Assembly: GCA_964551445.1 (NCBI GenBank)
Contig: CAZKCG010000018.1
Location: 1-64,000, forward strand
Length of the DNA stretch: 64,000 nt
From: DAOPXV01 sp964551445
Lineage (GTDB): Bacteria > Muiribacteriota > UBA9980
Direction: 5' to 3'
Shown in pieces: positions 32,890-40,589 of this stretch (positions are counted from its first letter, which is position 1; every line of letters starts with the position of its first letter). Under the pieces are notes generated by a model. It did no database searches. It saw nothing but the letters and a program-made list of their open reading frames with translations, and was not told the DNA's origin. The translations under genes and the position numbers were made by a program.

Positions 32890-33168
32890 TCAGTTCCCCG
32901 GTTCATAATTCTTTACGGCGTCGTCAATGAGTTTCGGGTCTAGGTGCTTGTGAGCCTCGATTCCTTCGCCGTTCCGCCTGTCGATTTCTATTCTCGACAC
33001 GGTAGTCCTGACTTTTCGGAAAGCTTTTTTTTCTTCGGCTTCCAGCATTTTGAGAATCCGCTTTTTTTCGTTCTCATCGAAATGCGTTGAAATAGCGATC
33101 TCATTTCCTTGGGCTTTTAAAAACTCCCTATACATAGCTATTTTTTCCAATTTCTCTGTATTCGTCAT
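32890..33168 (-). CDS. Hypothetical early protein
   Basis: 92 residues, highly charged and helical (EKKRILKMLEAEEKKAFRKV), ending 'LDPKLIDDAVKNYEPGN'. Its ATG overlaps the stop of the upstream gene (ATGA). No family recognised. Probably a cytoplasmic accessory protein made together with its upstream neighbour. Confidence 0.6.
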   Translation of the reverse strand: MTNTEKLEKIAMYREFLKAQGNEIAISTHFDENEKKRILKMLEAEEKKAFRKVRTTVSRIEIDRRNGEGIEAHKHLDPKLIDDAVKNYEPGN

Positions 33169-33530
33169 TTTGCAGCCTCCAACTCATTCCAGATTTCTAG
33201 AAATTTCTCGGAAACCACGGCGTCTTCCATCGCGTTGATTTTCATCAGTTTTTTTCGTTCCGCGTCCGAAAACAAAGTGCATTTCGAAATCTTCTCTGCT
33301 TTAATTTGCAGAAAAAATTTATGATCCGCTAGTTTTTCAAGTCGAAAATTGAGTTCCTGCATAATTTCAGATCGTGGTATGCGGTATGCTTTACAGCCCT
33401 TTTCGCTGATATCGATGCAATCCCCTACTTTTGCGGTTTCGCCTGACCCAGTGATGGCTATGTACCTCCCGTCACCTACCGAGAGGGTAATTTCGTTATC
33501 CTGAAATTTTACTATTTTACATTTTGGCAT
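33165..33530 (-). CDS. Hypothetical early protein with beta N-terminus
   Basis: 121 residues. Residues 1-45 (IVKFQDNEITLSVGDGRYIA, GETAKVGDCIDISEKG) look like a small beta barrel; residues 46-121 are helical. An ideal AGGAGG site lies before the ATG. It is the second gene after the consensus promoter at 33,871, so it is probably made early. No family recognised. Confidence 0.6.
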   Translation of the reverse strand: MPKCKIVKFQDNEITLSVGDGRYIAITGSGETAKVGDCIDISEKGCKAYRIPRSEIMQELNFRLEKLADHKFFLQIKAEKISKCTLFSDAERKKLMKINAMEDAVVSEKFLEIWNELEAAK

Positions 33531-33664
33531 ATTTGTTTTCCTCCTGAATGATTTTCTTGAACCTCTACGACTATTATACGAATTTAAATGATTGAAAATG
33601 AACTGATTTGAAAAATATTTAAATTATTTTTTCAATGATATGTATATATACCATTATAAAGTTG

Positions 33665-33820
33665 CTATAATGCTGCGTCCTGTTCGAGGAGAAAAAGAAC
33701 GTAAGCGGTCACGGAACGGTATTCTCTGATTTTCGTACGGTTCACGCGCTGGATTCGCTCATAGAGTTTCGCGCCGAGCTTATTTTTCAAATCAATGAGA
33801 ATGTAGGAAGGAACCTTCAT
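33665..33820 (-). CDS. Small protein, possible ribbon-helix-helix regulator
   Basis: 51 residues, MKVPSYILIDLKNKLGAKLY then 'ERIQRVNRTKIREYRSVTAY' and a short helix. A leading strand followed by two helices with a 'S-V-T-A-Y-V' second-helix start resembles ribbon-helix-helix repressors. GGGGGTG precedes the ATG. It is the first gene after the strongest promoter in the prophage, a place often used by a self-controlling repressor. The regulator role is inference. Confidence 0.55.
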   Translation of the reverse strand: MKVPSYILIDLKNKLGAKLYERIQRVNRTKIREYRSVTAYVLFLLEQDAAL

Positions 33821-33870
33821 ATTTTCACCCCCTTTCGCTTAACTTTTTCTTAGCTCTGTATTATATTTCC

Positions 33871-33899
33871 ATTATATTACACATTTTCGCTCGTGTCAA
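33871..33899 (-). promoter_or_regulatory. Perfect consensus sigma70 promoter of the leftward early operon
   Basis: TTGACA, 17-bp spacer, TATAAT on the minus strand, a full match at both hexamers. It should drive the gene at 33,820 and the replication operon beyond. Such strength in a silent prophage implies repression by a bound protein. Confidence 0.88.
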
Positions 33900-34030
33900 T
33901 AGCAGTCCGGGTTTTCAGACGCCGAAAAAGCATAAGTAAATATTAAAATTAATATAATAGTCTATCACTTTTTTCATTTTGAAGCCCCTTAAAAATATTT
34001 TAAAAATAATTTTTTCAGCCCTTAAAAAGC

Positions 34031-34062
34031 AAAAAAAAGCCCGGACCATTTAAGTCCGGGCT
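34031..34062 (-). terminator. Rho-independent terminator
   Basis: AGCCCGGAC and GTCCGGGCT pair around a 7-nt loop and the minus strand continues with eight Ts. Placed between the tRNA and the phage early promoter, it isolates the prophage from host transcription. Confidence 0.85.
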
Positions 34063-34128
34063 ACAAAGCTCTAAACACACGATATGAAATTACACCATAG
34101 TTACACCGACCCGAGCATTGCGCCCAAA
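34063..34128. other. Prophage-end spacer
   Basis: No gene or clear signal. This stretch lies between two terminators and probably belongs to the phage arm of the attachment site. Confidence 0.3.
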
Positions 34129-34175
34129 CCAAAAAACAAAAAACCACCAGAACACTTGTCTTTCTGGTGGTTTTT
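34129..34175 (-). terminator. Terminator of the tRNA-Thr gene
   Basis: AAACCACCAGAA and TTCTGGTGGTTT form a 12-bp stem and the minus strand continues in a T-rich run. It ends 6 nt after the tRNA 3' end. Confidence 0.85.
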
Positions 34176-34180
34176 GTAGA

Positions 34181-34253
34181 AGCCAACCACGGGAGTCGAA
34201 CCCGCGACCTGCGGTTTACGAAACCGCTGCTCTACCAACTGAGCTAAGTTGGC
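34181..34253 (-). tRNA. tRNA-Thr (anticodon CGT)
   Basis: 73 nt without encoded CCA. Acceptor stem GCCAACT/GGTTGGC, D arm GCTC...GAGC, anticodon arm GCGGT-TTCGTAA-ACCGC with anticodon CGU (reads ACG, threonine), variable loop AGGTC, T arm GCGGG-TTCGACT-CCCGT. All arms pair. It is complete on the prophage border, so integration either left it intact or rebuilt its 3' half. Confidence 0.95.
34206..34226 (-). other. Candidate att core within the tRNA anticodon arm
   Basis: A 21-bp sequence covering the anticodon arm and variable loop is repeated exactly at 34,356-34,376. It contains 6-bp inverted arms CGGTTT/AAACCG around the anticodon, the symmetry tyrosine integrases use. The prophage lies on the 3' side of the tRNA, the usual orientation. 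Confidence 0.6.
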
Positions 34254-34267
34254 TTATTTGTGAAATT

Positions 34268-34296
34268 ATTATAGCATAGTCATTTTAAAATTTCAA
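34268..34296 (-). promoter_or_regulatory. Promoter of tRNA-Thr
   Basis: TTGAAA, 17-bp spacer, TATAAT on the minus strand, with the -10 box 14 bp before the tRNA 5' end. It lies on the host side of the tRNA. Confidence 0.85.
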
Positions 34297-34355
34297 GGAT
34301 TATTTTAAAGAAATTTTATTAGTTAATTAATTTATAAACGGCCCGCCTGACCCTT

Positions 34356-34376
34356 GACCTGCGGTTTACGAAACCG
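34356..34376 (-). repeat. Second copy of the att-like 21-bp sequence
   Basis: Identical to the tRNA anticodon-arm segment at 34,206-34,226; a few flanking positions also match (AAGGGTC against GCGGGTT), but no D arm or acceptor is present, so it is not a tRNA gene. It may be an att scar of an earlier element or the true host-side boundary. It lies 33 bp after the ankyrin gene's stop. Confidence 0.6.
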
Positions 34377-34409
34377 TTGTCCGTAAAGTCAGATGCCGTG
34401 GGATGAGTT

Positions 34410-37370
34410 TCATATAACCGCGCCCTGTTCTCTTAATAATTCCGCGATGCGCGTATAGCCCTTTTCTTCGGCGAGCTTCAATGGCGTATAACCTTTGTCG
34501 TCGCAGATGTTATAATCAGCGCCGTTTTTGATGAGTATTTCGGAGATGTCGGAAAACCCGGTCCCGACGGCTATCATAAGCGCGGTGTTTCCGTAACTGT
34601 CGTAAAAGTTGAGATCGGCCTGACGCTCGATGAGCTGCATAACGACCGCGGTGTGGCCTTTCATGCTGGCGGCTATGATAGGCGTTGCGCCGTTGTTGCC
34701 GGGAGCATTGACGTCGGCGCCGGCATCGATGAGAGTTCTTACTGTTTCGGCATGCCCGTAATTTGCGGCCCATATGAGGGCCGTGTCGTTCTCGAAGAAA
34801 AGCACGTTCGGATTGGCGCCGTGTTCGATGAAGATCTTAACGATATCGGCGTTCCCGGATATGATCGCGTGCATGAGGACGGTGTTGTTCTCGTCGAACT
34901 CCACGTTGAAATTTTCGGTCTTAGCGAGTATGGCGGATAATATTTCCGGCTGTTCATGGTCCACCGCGGAAAGCATGGCGTTGTTTCCGTTTCTATCCTC
35001 GATGGAAAGGTCCGCGCCGCGTTCTATCAACGCGACGGCTATATTCACGTTGCCGCATTCTATAGCCTCTAAAAGCGGCGTATTGCGGTTCTTATCGCAG
35101 GCGTTGATATCGGCGCCGGCATCGATCAAAAGCATCGATATCTCGGAATGCATCTTGTGCACGGAACGGATGAGAAGCGACCGCTCTTTCGAGTCCCGCT
35201 CCAGCACGTTGGCGCCGGCTTCAATAAGCATTTTGGCGACCTCGTAGTGGCAGCCGTTGACAGCCCACATAAGGGCGCTGTACCCGTAATTATCGCGGGC
35301 CAGAACGTCCGCGCCGGCGTCTAAAAGCTTGCGGGCCGTAAAATCATGGCCTTTATACGAGGCTGCTATGAGCGGCGTGGTCCCGTTGGAACCGGAGGCA
35401 TTCACGTTCGCGCCGACACCGATAAGTTGGGACGCTATCTCCGCGCGGCCATAACCCGCGGCCCAAATAAGCGGAGTATCGCTGTCGTAAACCGTGTCGT
35501 TAACGCTGACGCCGTGCTCGATAAGAAGTTTCAATATGTCCGCGTGGCCTTCGATTATAGCGTGGCGCAGCATGGTGTTTTTTTCTTCTTCGGGCACGAT
35601 TATATTCTTGAATTTCTGAAGCAGAAGCCGGACTATTTCGGTATATCCCCGGTCGATGGCGTATATGAGAGAACTGTTGCCGCTGTTGTCCTCGAGGCTT
35701 ATTATGGCGCCGTGATCGATAAGAGCGCGGACTATTTCGGTGTGCCCCCGCTCGGAAGACGCCATGAGAGCGGTATTATTGTTTTTATCCTTAACGTTGA
35801 CGTCGGCGCCCGCCTCGATCAAAAACCTCACGACCGCGGTCTGGCCTTTATAAGCCGCGCGCATGAGAGCGGTGCGCCCCTTGATGTTTCTTATATTTAC
35901 ATCGGCGCCTTTTTTAACGAGATAACTTACGATCTCGGAAAAGCCCGAGTAGGCGGCCCACATCAGAGCCGTCCCGCCGAAATTTTCACGGGCGTTTAAA
36001 TTGGCGCGTTTCTCGACGAGCAGTTTTACGATCTCGAAATTTCCCTTCATCGTGGCATGAATAAGGGAAGTGTTTTCTTTGGCGTCGCATACGTTGACGT
36101 CCACGTCTTTTTTCATCAGAAGCGCTACGATCGCGGCGTTGCCGCTTTCCACGGCGGCCATCAGCGGCGTCCTGCCCTTGTTGTTTTTGGCGTTGACGTC
36201 AGCTCCGGCCTCGATCAAAAGACCGACTATGTCTTTAAATTCTTTTTCGACCGCCACCATAAGCGCCGTCGAACCCTCTCCGTCCCGCTCATTGACGCTC
36301 GCACCGCTTTCTATCAGAAGCTTCGCTATATCGTAATATCCCTTGAAAGCCGCCCGCATAAGCACGGTTCTGCCCTTAACGTTCTTCAGATTGACGTCGG
36401 AGCCGGCTTCGATGAGCGTTTTAATTACCGCGATGTGCCCGCCGAACGCGGCCCACATAAGAGCACCTGAGCCGTAATGTTCGGTCACGTCAACCGGCGC
36501 GCCGTAAGAAACGAGCATTTTCACGATCCCGTCATGCCCGCCGAGCGCGGCCCACATCAGAGCCACGCTGCCGTAGTTTTCGGTCAAATTGATATCCGCG
36601 CCGGCATCGAGAAGAAGCTTGACGATACCCTCGAATCCTTTATAAGCCGCCCACATCAGCGCCGTCATACCGTTATTGCGTTTAATATCAAGGTCCGCCT
36701 GCGCTTCGATCAAAATCCTGACGGGCTCCGAGTGCCCCTTGAAAGCGGCCCATATAAGGGCGGTTCCGCCGTTATTATCGCGCATGTCGAGGTCCGCGCC
36801 CGCCTCGATGAGAGTGTTTAAAATCTCTTTGTAGCCTTTAAGAGCCGCCCACATCAGAACCGTGCTGTCGCTGTGATCGCGGATATTGACGTCCGCGCCG
36901 CTTTTGATCAGAAGCCGGGCCGTTTCGATGCGCCCTTTTTCCACGGCTATCATCAGCGGGGTCTGGCCGCGCTCGTTTTTAAGATTGATATCCGCGCCGC
37001 TCTCCATCATCGAAAGGACCTGGCCGGTCTCGCCTTTTTCGACAGCGTCAAAAAAACCTCTCGGATTGATATAAAAACCGGCGGCCTGGTCATATAATTT
37101 CAATATGTCGATTATCTCGTTATTTTTCTTTGAAATGGCGAACATCAGCGCGCTGAAGCCTTCCCCGTCCTTGATGGACGCGTCCGCGCCTTTATCCAGA
37201 AGCATCTTCACTATCTCGCGATTCCCGCTTATAGCCGCGTGCATAAGGGGCGTCATTCCCTCGCCGTCGCGGGCGTTCACGTCTATGCCCTTTTCGAGCT
37301 GGAGTTTCGCGATATCCGCGTAACCGTTGTCTATGGCCCATATCAGGCCTAAATAACCATAATCTTCCAT
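34410..37370 (-). CDS. Ankyrin-repeat protein
   Basis: 986 residues made almost entirely of about 28 ankyrin repeats of 33 residues, with the standard 'G.TPLM.A...G...IV..LI..GADVN' pattern. One linker (about residues 90-105) breaks the array. There is no signal peptide or membrane segment, so the protein is probably cytoplasmic and binds another protein along its superhelix. It is the first host gene beside the prophage. The antisense strand shows long open frames that result from the repeat structure. Function is not deducible from repeats alone. Confidence 0.92.
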   Translation of the reverse strand: MEDYGYLGLIWAIDNGYADIAKLQLEKGIDVNARDGEGMTPLMHAAISGNREIVKMLLDKGADASIKDGEGFSALMFAISKKNNEIIDILKLYDQAAGFYINPRGFFDAVEKGETGQVLSMMESGADINLKNERGQTPLMIAVEKGRIETARLLIKSGADVNIRDHSDSTVLMWAALKGYKEILNTLIEAGADLDMRDNNGGTALIWAAFKGHSEPVRILIEAQADLDIKRNNGMTALMWAAYKGFEGIVKLLLDAGADINLTENYGSVALMWAALGGHDGIVKMLVSYGAPVDVTEHYGSGALMWAAFGGHIAVIKTLIEAGSDVNLKNVKGRTVLMRAAFKGYYDIAKLLIESGASVNERDGEGSTALMVAVEKEFKDIVGLLIEAGADVNAKNNKGRTPLMAAVESGNAAIVALLMKKDVDVNVCDAKENTSLIHATMKGNFEIVKLLVEKRANLNARENFGGTALMWAAYSGFSEIVSYLVKKGADVNIRNIKGRTALMRAAYKGQTAVVRFLIEAGADVNVKDKNNNTALMASSERGHTEIVRALIDHGAIISLEDNSGNSSLIYAIDRGYTEIVRLLLQKFKNIIVPEEEKNTMLRHAIIEGHADILKLLIEHGVSVNDTVYDSDTPLIWAAGYGRAEIASQLIGVGANVNASGSNGTTPLIAASYKGHDFTARKLLDAGADVLARDNYGYSALMWAVNGCHYEVAKMLIEAGANVLERDSKERSLLIRSVHKMHSEISMLLIDAGADINACDKNRNTPLLEAIECGNVNIAVALIERGADLSIEDRNGNNAMLSAVDHEQPEILSAILAKTENFNVEFDENNTVLMHAIISGNADIVKIFIEHGANPNVLFFENDTALIWAANYGHAETVRTLIDAGADVNAPGNNGATPIIAASMKGHTAVVMQLIERQADLNFYDSYGNTALMIAVGTGFSDISEILIKNGADYNICDDKGYTPLKLAEEKGYTRIAELLREQGAVI

Positions 37371-37401
37371 CTGACACCCGCCATCGTATTTTTATGACAT
37401 A

Positions 37402-37430
37402 ATATTATACTTATCATATTTCATTGTCAA
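37402..37430 (-). promoter_or_regulatory. Promoter of the ankyrin gene
   Basis: TTGACA, 17-bp spacer, TAATAT on the minus strand (TATAAT with a 15-bp spacer is an overlapping option), giving a leader of about 25 nt. Confidence 0.65.
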
Positions 37431-37505
37431 GCAAATTTTTGCCGGATTTTTATGGCGGAATACATGGTTTAATTTCAAACAATGCCTCCGCAAGGCTTAA
37501 AACTC

Positions 37506-37534
37506 TTGAAATATTTAGATCAGTATGTTATAAT
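37506..37534 (+). promoter_or_regulatory. Promoter of the HEAT-repeat gene, leaderless
   Basis: TTGAAA (37,506-37,511), 17-bp spacer, TATAAT (37,529-37,534). Only 9 nt separate the -10 box from the ATG at 37,544, so transcription should begin at or next to the start codon. Confidence 0.7.
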
Positions 37535-37543
37535 TTTTCAAGT

Positions 37544-39994
37544 ATGAGTGACTTCATTGAAGACGTTAAAATAATGGCCGCGGAATTTCCCGAGGAACGG
37601 AGAAATTTCATCGCTGAACTATTCACGAAAAGTTCAGCGGGACTTGAGCGCGAAAAGAATATTATAAGCCTTGCGTCTAACGAAAAATTTTCCACCGCGC
37701 TCTTCCGCCTTTACTATTCGATAAACATCTCCGACAAATACAGGGACCGCGTAATTGAATTGCTCGCGTTCACAGGCACGGTAGACTCGCTGACCTTTTT
37801 ATTCAAGATATACGAATCCTCCGAATATATGCGCTCGGAGATCATCAGAAAAATCCTTCTCAAATACGGCTACAGATACGTGTCCGAATACGCAGAGGTC
37901 CGGGAATCAATGAGATCTAATAAAAAAATGGTCGATATCATAAACAGCCTCATAATAGATTCAGGCTTCTACAAACTTCTGACCGAAATGCTCGATTACC
38001 CGTCCGAAAAAGTCATATTATACGTTCTCAAACAATTTCACCAGGTGCCTCACGAATGCGTTATTCCGGTAATATCAAAACTTAAAAACGACAGCAACTG
38101 GATGATCCGATTTAACGTCCTCCAGGTGCTGAAACAGATAAAAACCGAGAAATCCCAGGCGATAATTCTATCTTTTCTGTCGGACGAGAACATCAAGGTC
38201 CGTGACGAAGCTAAAATATTCATCAACAGCCATTACGATATTTTTTCAGCCGCCATAATACAGCAGGTCGACCATTTTGAAAAGATCAAGGACCTCACCT
38301 TCCTTAACGGAATTCTCGACCTTTTCGAATCGCACCCCGATGTCACGAAGATCCCTTCGCTTGTCCAGATAATAATCTCTTTTTCCGAACTCGCAAGCGT
38401 CAAAGCGCGCTCGGTCCTTCTTAAAATTTTAAAACAGACCTACGACCGCGAAAGAACATTCAATAGAAAAAGCGAAAAATACGTGACGCTCAGAACCATT
38501 TTTAAAAATATTTTAGTGTGGGGCTCCGACGGCTCCGGAATTTTTTTATCCAAACTTCTTGAAACCTGCGGCATGGCATATTTCGAGATACTGATGCACG
38601 AGGCGTGCGACACCTTCGACCAAAAGGCCAAAGCAGCCGTTAACAAACTATTCGCTGAGACGCCCGCGCTGTATCACGACAAAAAACTTGTGACCGAATT
38701 ATTCATTTCCTGGGACACGCAGGCCCGCGATATTTTCATTAAATACCTCAACCAGCAGAAAGGCGGGGCTTTTACCGCGCAGCTTTTCTCACATATAATA
38801 AACGAAATACCCGGAAATCTTCTTATCGAACTCTACACAGCTTTTAAAAAATACGATATCGACGCTTCCGCGCTTCTCGAAAAATACCGCCTCGAGATCA
38901 GAACCGGAATTAAAAGCACTAACACTCAGCCCGTCGAAATATTGGCCGCCATGAAAGACCCAGAACTTTTAAGCGTACTCGGCCAGGACTGGGTAAGCCA
39001 TACCGACGAAGTTAAAACCGCCGCGTTCGCGGCTTGCGAAAAATATTACATCGAGCCGGAAACCGTAAAATTCCTGGACAAGATATACTACCAGGAAGAA
39101 AACAGCCTTTTCAAAATGAACATCATTAACCTGGCTTCAAAGATCGACTGCATTGAATCCACGGAGATAATAATGAAGGCGTTCAACAGTCCTAAAAAAG
39201 ACGTCGCCGGTTTCGCCGCTAAAATAATCGTGGCCCGCGGCAAGGAAAGGCTCTTAAGCCAGTTAAGCGCGCTTCCGGAGGATATCCGCAACCAGCTCGG
39301 AGAGGTCATTTTAAGGACCGACAATTCCTTCGTGGAGGAAATGGAAAAAAAACTGACGCTCACCGAACCGAAAGTAAAAATGCAGATATTGAAAATGCTC
39401 GTTCACCTCTCGAAAGGCGAAAGCAAAAAGGTCCTCGGCCTTCTTTTGAAATTCGCGAAAGACCCGGACGATCAGATAAGGGCCGATTTCACTAAACTGC
39501 TCGGGCTGGTCGGCGGAAAAGAGGTCGCCGATGTTCTCATCAATCTCATAGGCGACGGGAACGCCAGAGTGCGCGCGAACGCGATAGAGGTCGCCGCGGC
39601 CCTTAATTTGAAGGACATCGTCAACCTGGTGCTTCCGATGACCTCGCACGCCAACAACCGCGTCAGGGCGAACGCCATAATAGCTCTCTATAAGTTAGGG
39701 AACACGAACGTGATCGTGGGGCTTTCGGAAATGCTCCGCTCGCCTGATAAATGGATGCGCGCTTCCGCCACATTCGCTCTGGGCGAGATCAACGACCGGC
39801 GCATACTTCCCCTGCTTAACAACGTTTTAAACGATAAAGACCCCGACGTCGTCGTCAACGCCATAAGGGTATTGAAAAAAGTAGGCGACGAAAATTCAGC
39901 CGCGCTCGTTTTCAGATTCTTAAACGATGAGAATAAAAAAATAAGGACCGAAGCGACGAATCTGGTAAATCATTTCAGGAAGGCGAAAATTTGA
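37544..39994 (+). CDS. HEAT-repeat protein
   Basis: 816 residues from the ATG at 37544; an upstream TTG (37,424) would place the promoter inside the gene and is rejected. The protein is all helical, with PBS-lyase-type HEAT repeats clearest in the last 220 residues ('GNARVRANAIEVAAALNLKD', 'NNRVRANAIIALYKLGNTNV', 'DKWMRASATFALGEINDRRI'). No signal peptide. HEAT solenoids serve as protein-binding scaffolds. Followed 4 nt later by a small membrane-protein gene, probably co-transcribed. Partner unknown. Confidence 0.88.
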   Translation: MSDFIEDVKIMAAEFPEERRNFIAELFTKSSAGLEREKNIISLASNEKFSTALFRLYYSINISDKYRDRVIELLAFTGTVDSLTFLFKIYESSEYMRSEIIRKILLKYGYRYVSEYAEVRESMRSNKKMVDIINSLIIDSGFYKLLTEMLDYPSEKVILYVLKQFHQVPHECVIPVISKLKNDSNWMIRFNVLQVLKQIKTEKSQAIILSFLSDENIKVRDEAKIFINSHYDIFSAAIIQQVDHFEKIKDLTFLNGILDLFESHPDVTKIPSLVQIIISFSELASVKARSVLLKILKQTYDRERTFNRKSEKYVTLRTIFKNILVWGSDGSGIFLSKLLETCGMAYFEILMHEACDTFDQKAKAAVNKLFAETPALYHDKKLVTELFISWDTQARDIFIKYLNQQKGGAFTAQLFSHIINEIPGNLLIELYTAFKKYDIDASALLEKYRLEIRTGIKSTNTQPVEILAAMKDPELLSVLGQDWVSHTDEVKTAAFAACEKYYIEPETVKFLDKIYYQEENSLFKMNIINLASKIDCIESTEIIMKAFNSPKKDVAGFAAKIIVARGKERLLSQLSALPEDIRNQLGEVILRTDNSFVEEMEKKLTLTEPKVKMQILKMLVHLSKGESKKVLGLLLKFAKDPDDQIRADFTKLLGLVGGKEVADVLINLIGDGNARVRANAIEVAAALNLKDIVNLVLPMTSHANNRVRANAIIALYKLGNTNVIVGLSEMLRSPDKWMRASATFALGEINDRRILPLLNNVLNDKDPDVVVNAIRVLKKVGDENSAALVFRFLNDENKKIRTEATNLVNHFRKAKI

Positions 39995-39998
39995 AATT

Positions 39999-40385
39999 AT
40001 GAGCCATCAGGATTTTTTTTCATCCATAAATAACGCTATGGAACAGAACCATTATGATCTCGCGATAATTTTCGGGATAATCGCTTTCGCGGTTTTCGCG
40101 ATGATCTACGTATATTACATATATCCTAAATATTCGGAAATAGTATATAAGAAAAAAGTGATAAACTTCATCGCCCGGCGTTATAATTTTTCAGACTATG
40201 AGCTTGACGCGATAAATTCCGTCATAAGAAGGAACGGCATAGACCCTCAATATCTTTTCTACATAAGCCTGTCGCTTTTCGAAAAACATGAAAAAGAGCT
40301 GGCGGCGGCGCTTAAAGACAGTTGCCCGAAAGGCGTTTCAGCCGACGAAAGACTCGCCTCGATAAAAGACAGGCTTTTCAATTAA
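39999..40385 (+). CDS. Small membrane-anchored protein
   Basis: 128 residues. One transmembrane segment at about residues 22-43 (LAIIFGIIAFAVFAMIYVYY), followed by a cytoplasmic helical domain containing 'ARRYNFSDYELDAINSVIRR'. The gene follows the HEAT-repeat gene by 4 nt without its own promoter. It might tether the HEAT protein to the membrane, which is inference from co-transcription. A strong terminator lies 130 bp downstream. Confidence 0.75.
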   Translation: MSHQDFFSSINNAMEQNHYDLAIIFGIIAFAVFAMIYVYYIYPKYSEIVYKKKVINFIARRYNFSDYELDAINSVIRRNGIDPQYLFYISLSLFEKHEKELAAALKDSCPKGVSADERLASIKDRLFN

Positions 40386-40511
40386 ACTTGGCGCATGATT
40401 ACGCGCGGCGGCGGACGCCGTGACAACCGGCAATTAATTATTCAACATAAAACCCTGTTTTTGAGTATTTTTCTTCTTTGTTGAATTTATATGTTTAAAA
40501 CCTTCCGTAAC

Positions 40512-40548
40512 GAAAAAGAGACCGAATAACGCATACGGTCTCTTTTTC
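40512..40548. terminator. Bidirectional terminator between convergent genes
   Basis: Perfect 13-bp arms GAAAAAGAGACCG / CGGTCTCTTTTTC around an 11-nt loop, with A/T runs on both sides. Confidence 0.92.
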
Positions 40549-40589
40549 ATTATTACGTGTTTTAAGTTTCTTGTTTTTTCATCCGTTTT

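Noticed and set aside
34341..34400. A second tRNA gene
   Set aside because: Only the anticodon arm and variable loop match; no D arm or acceptor stem can be formed.
34653..36821. Several plus-strand open frames of 95-217 codons opposite the ankyrin gene
   Set aside because: They arise from the repeated codon pattern of the ankyrin array read backwards; they lack ribosome sites and resemble no protein family.
37424..37543. N-terminal extension of the HEAT protein from a TTG start
   Set aside because: The extension contains the promoter hexamers and has no ribosome site; the ATG at 37,544 is the better start.
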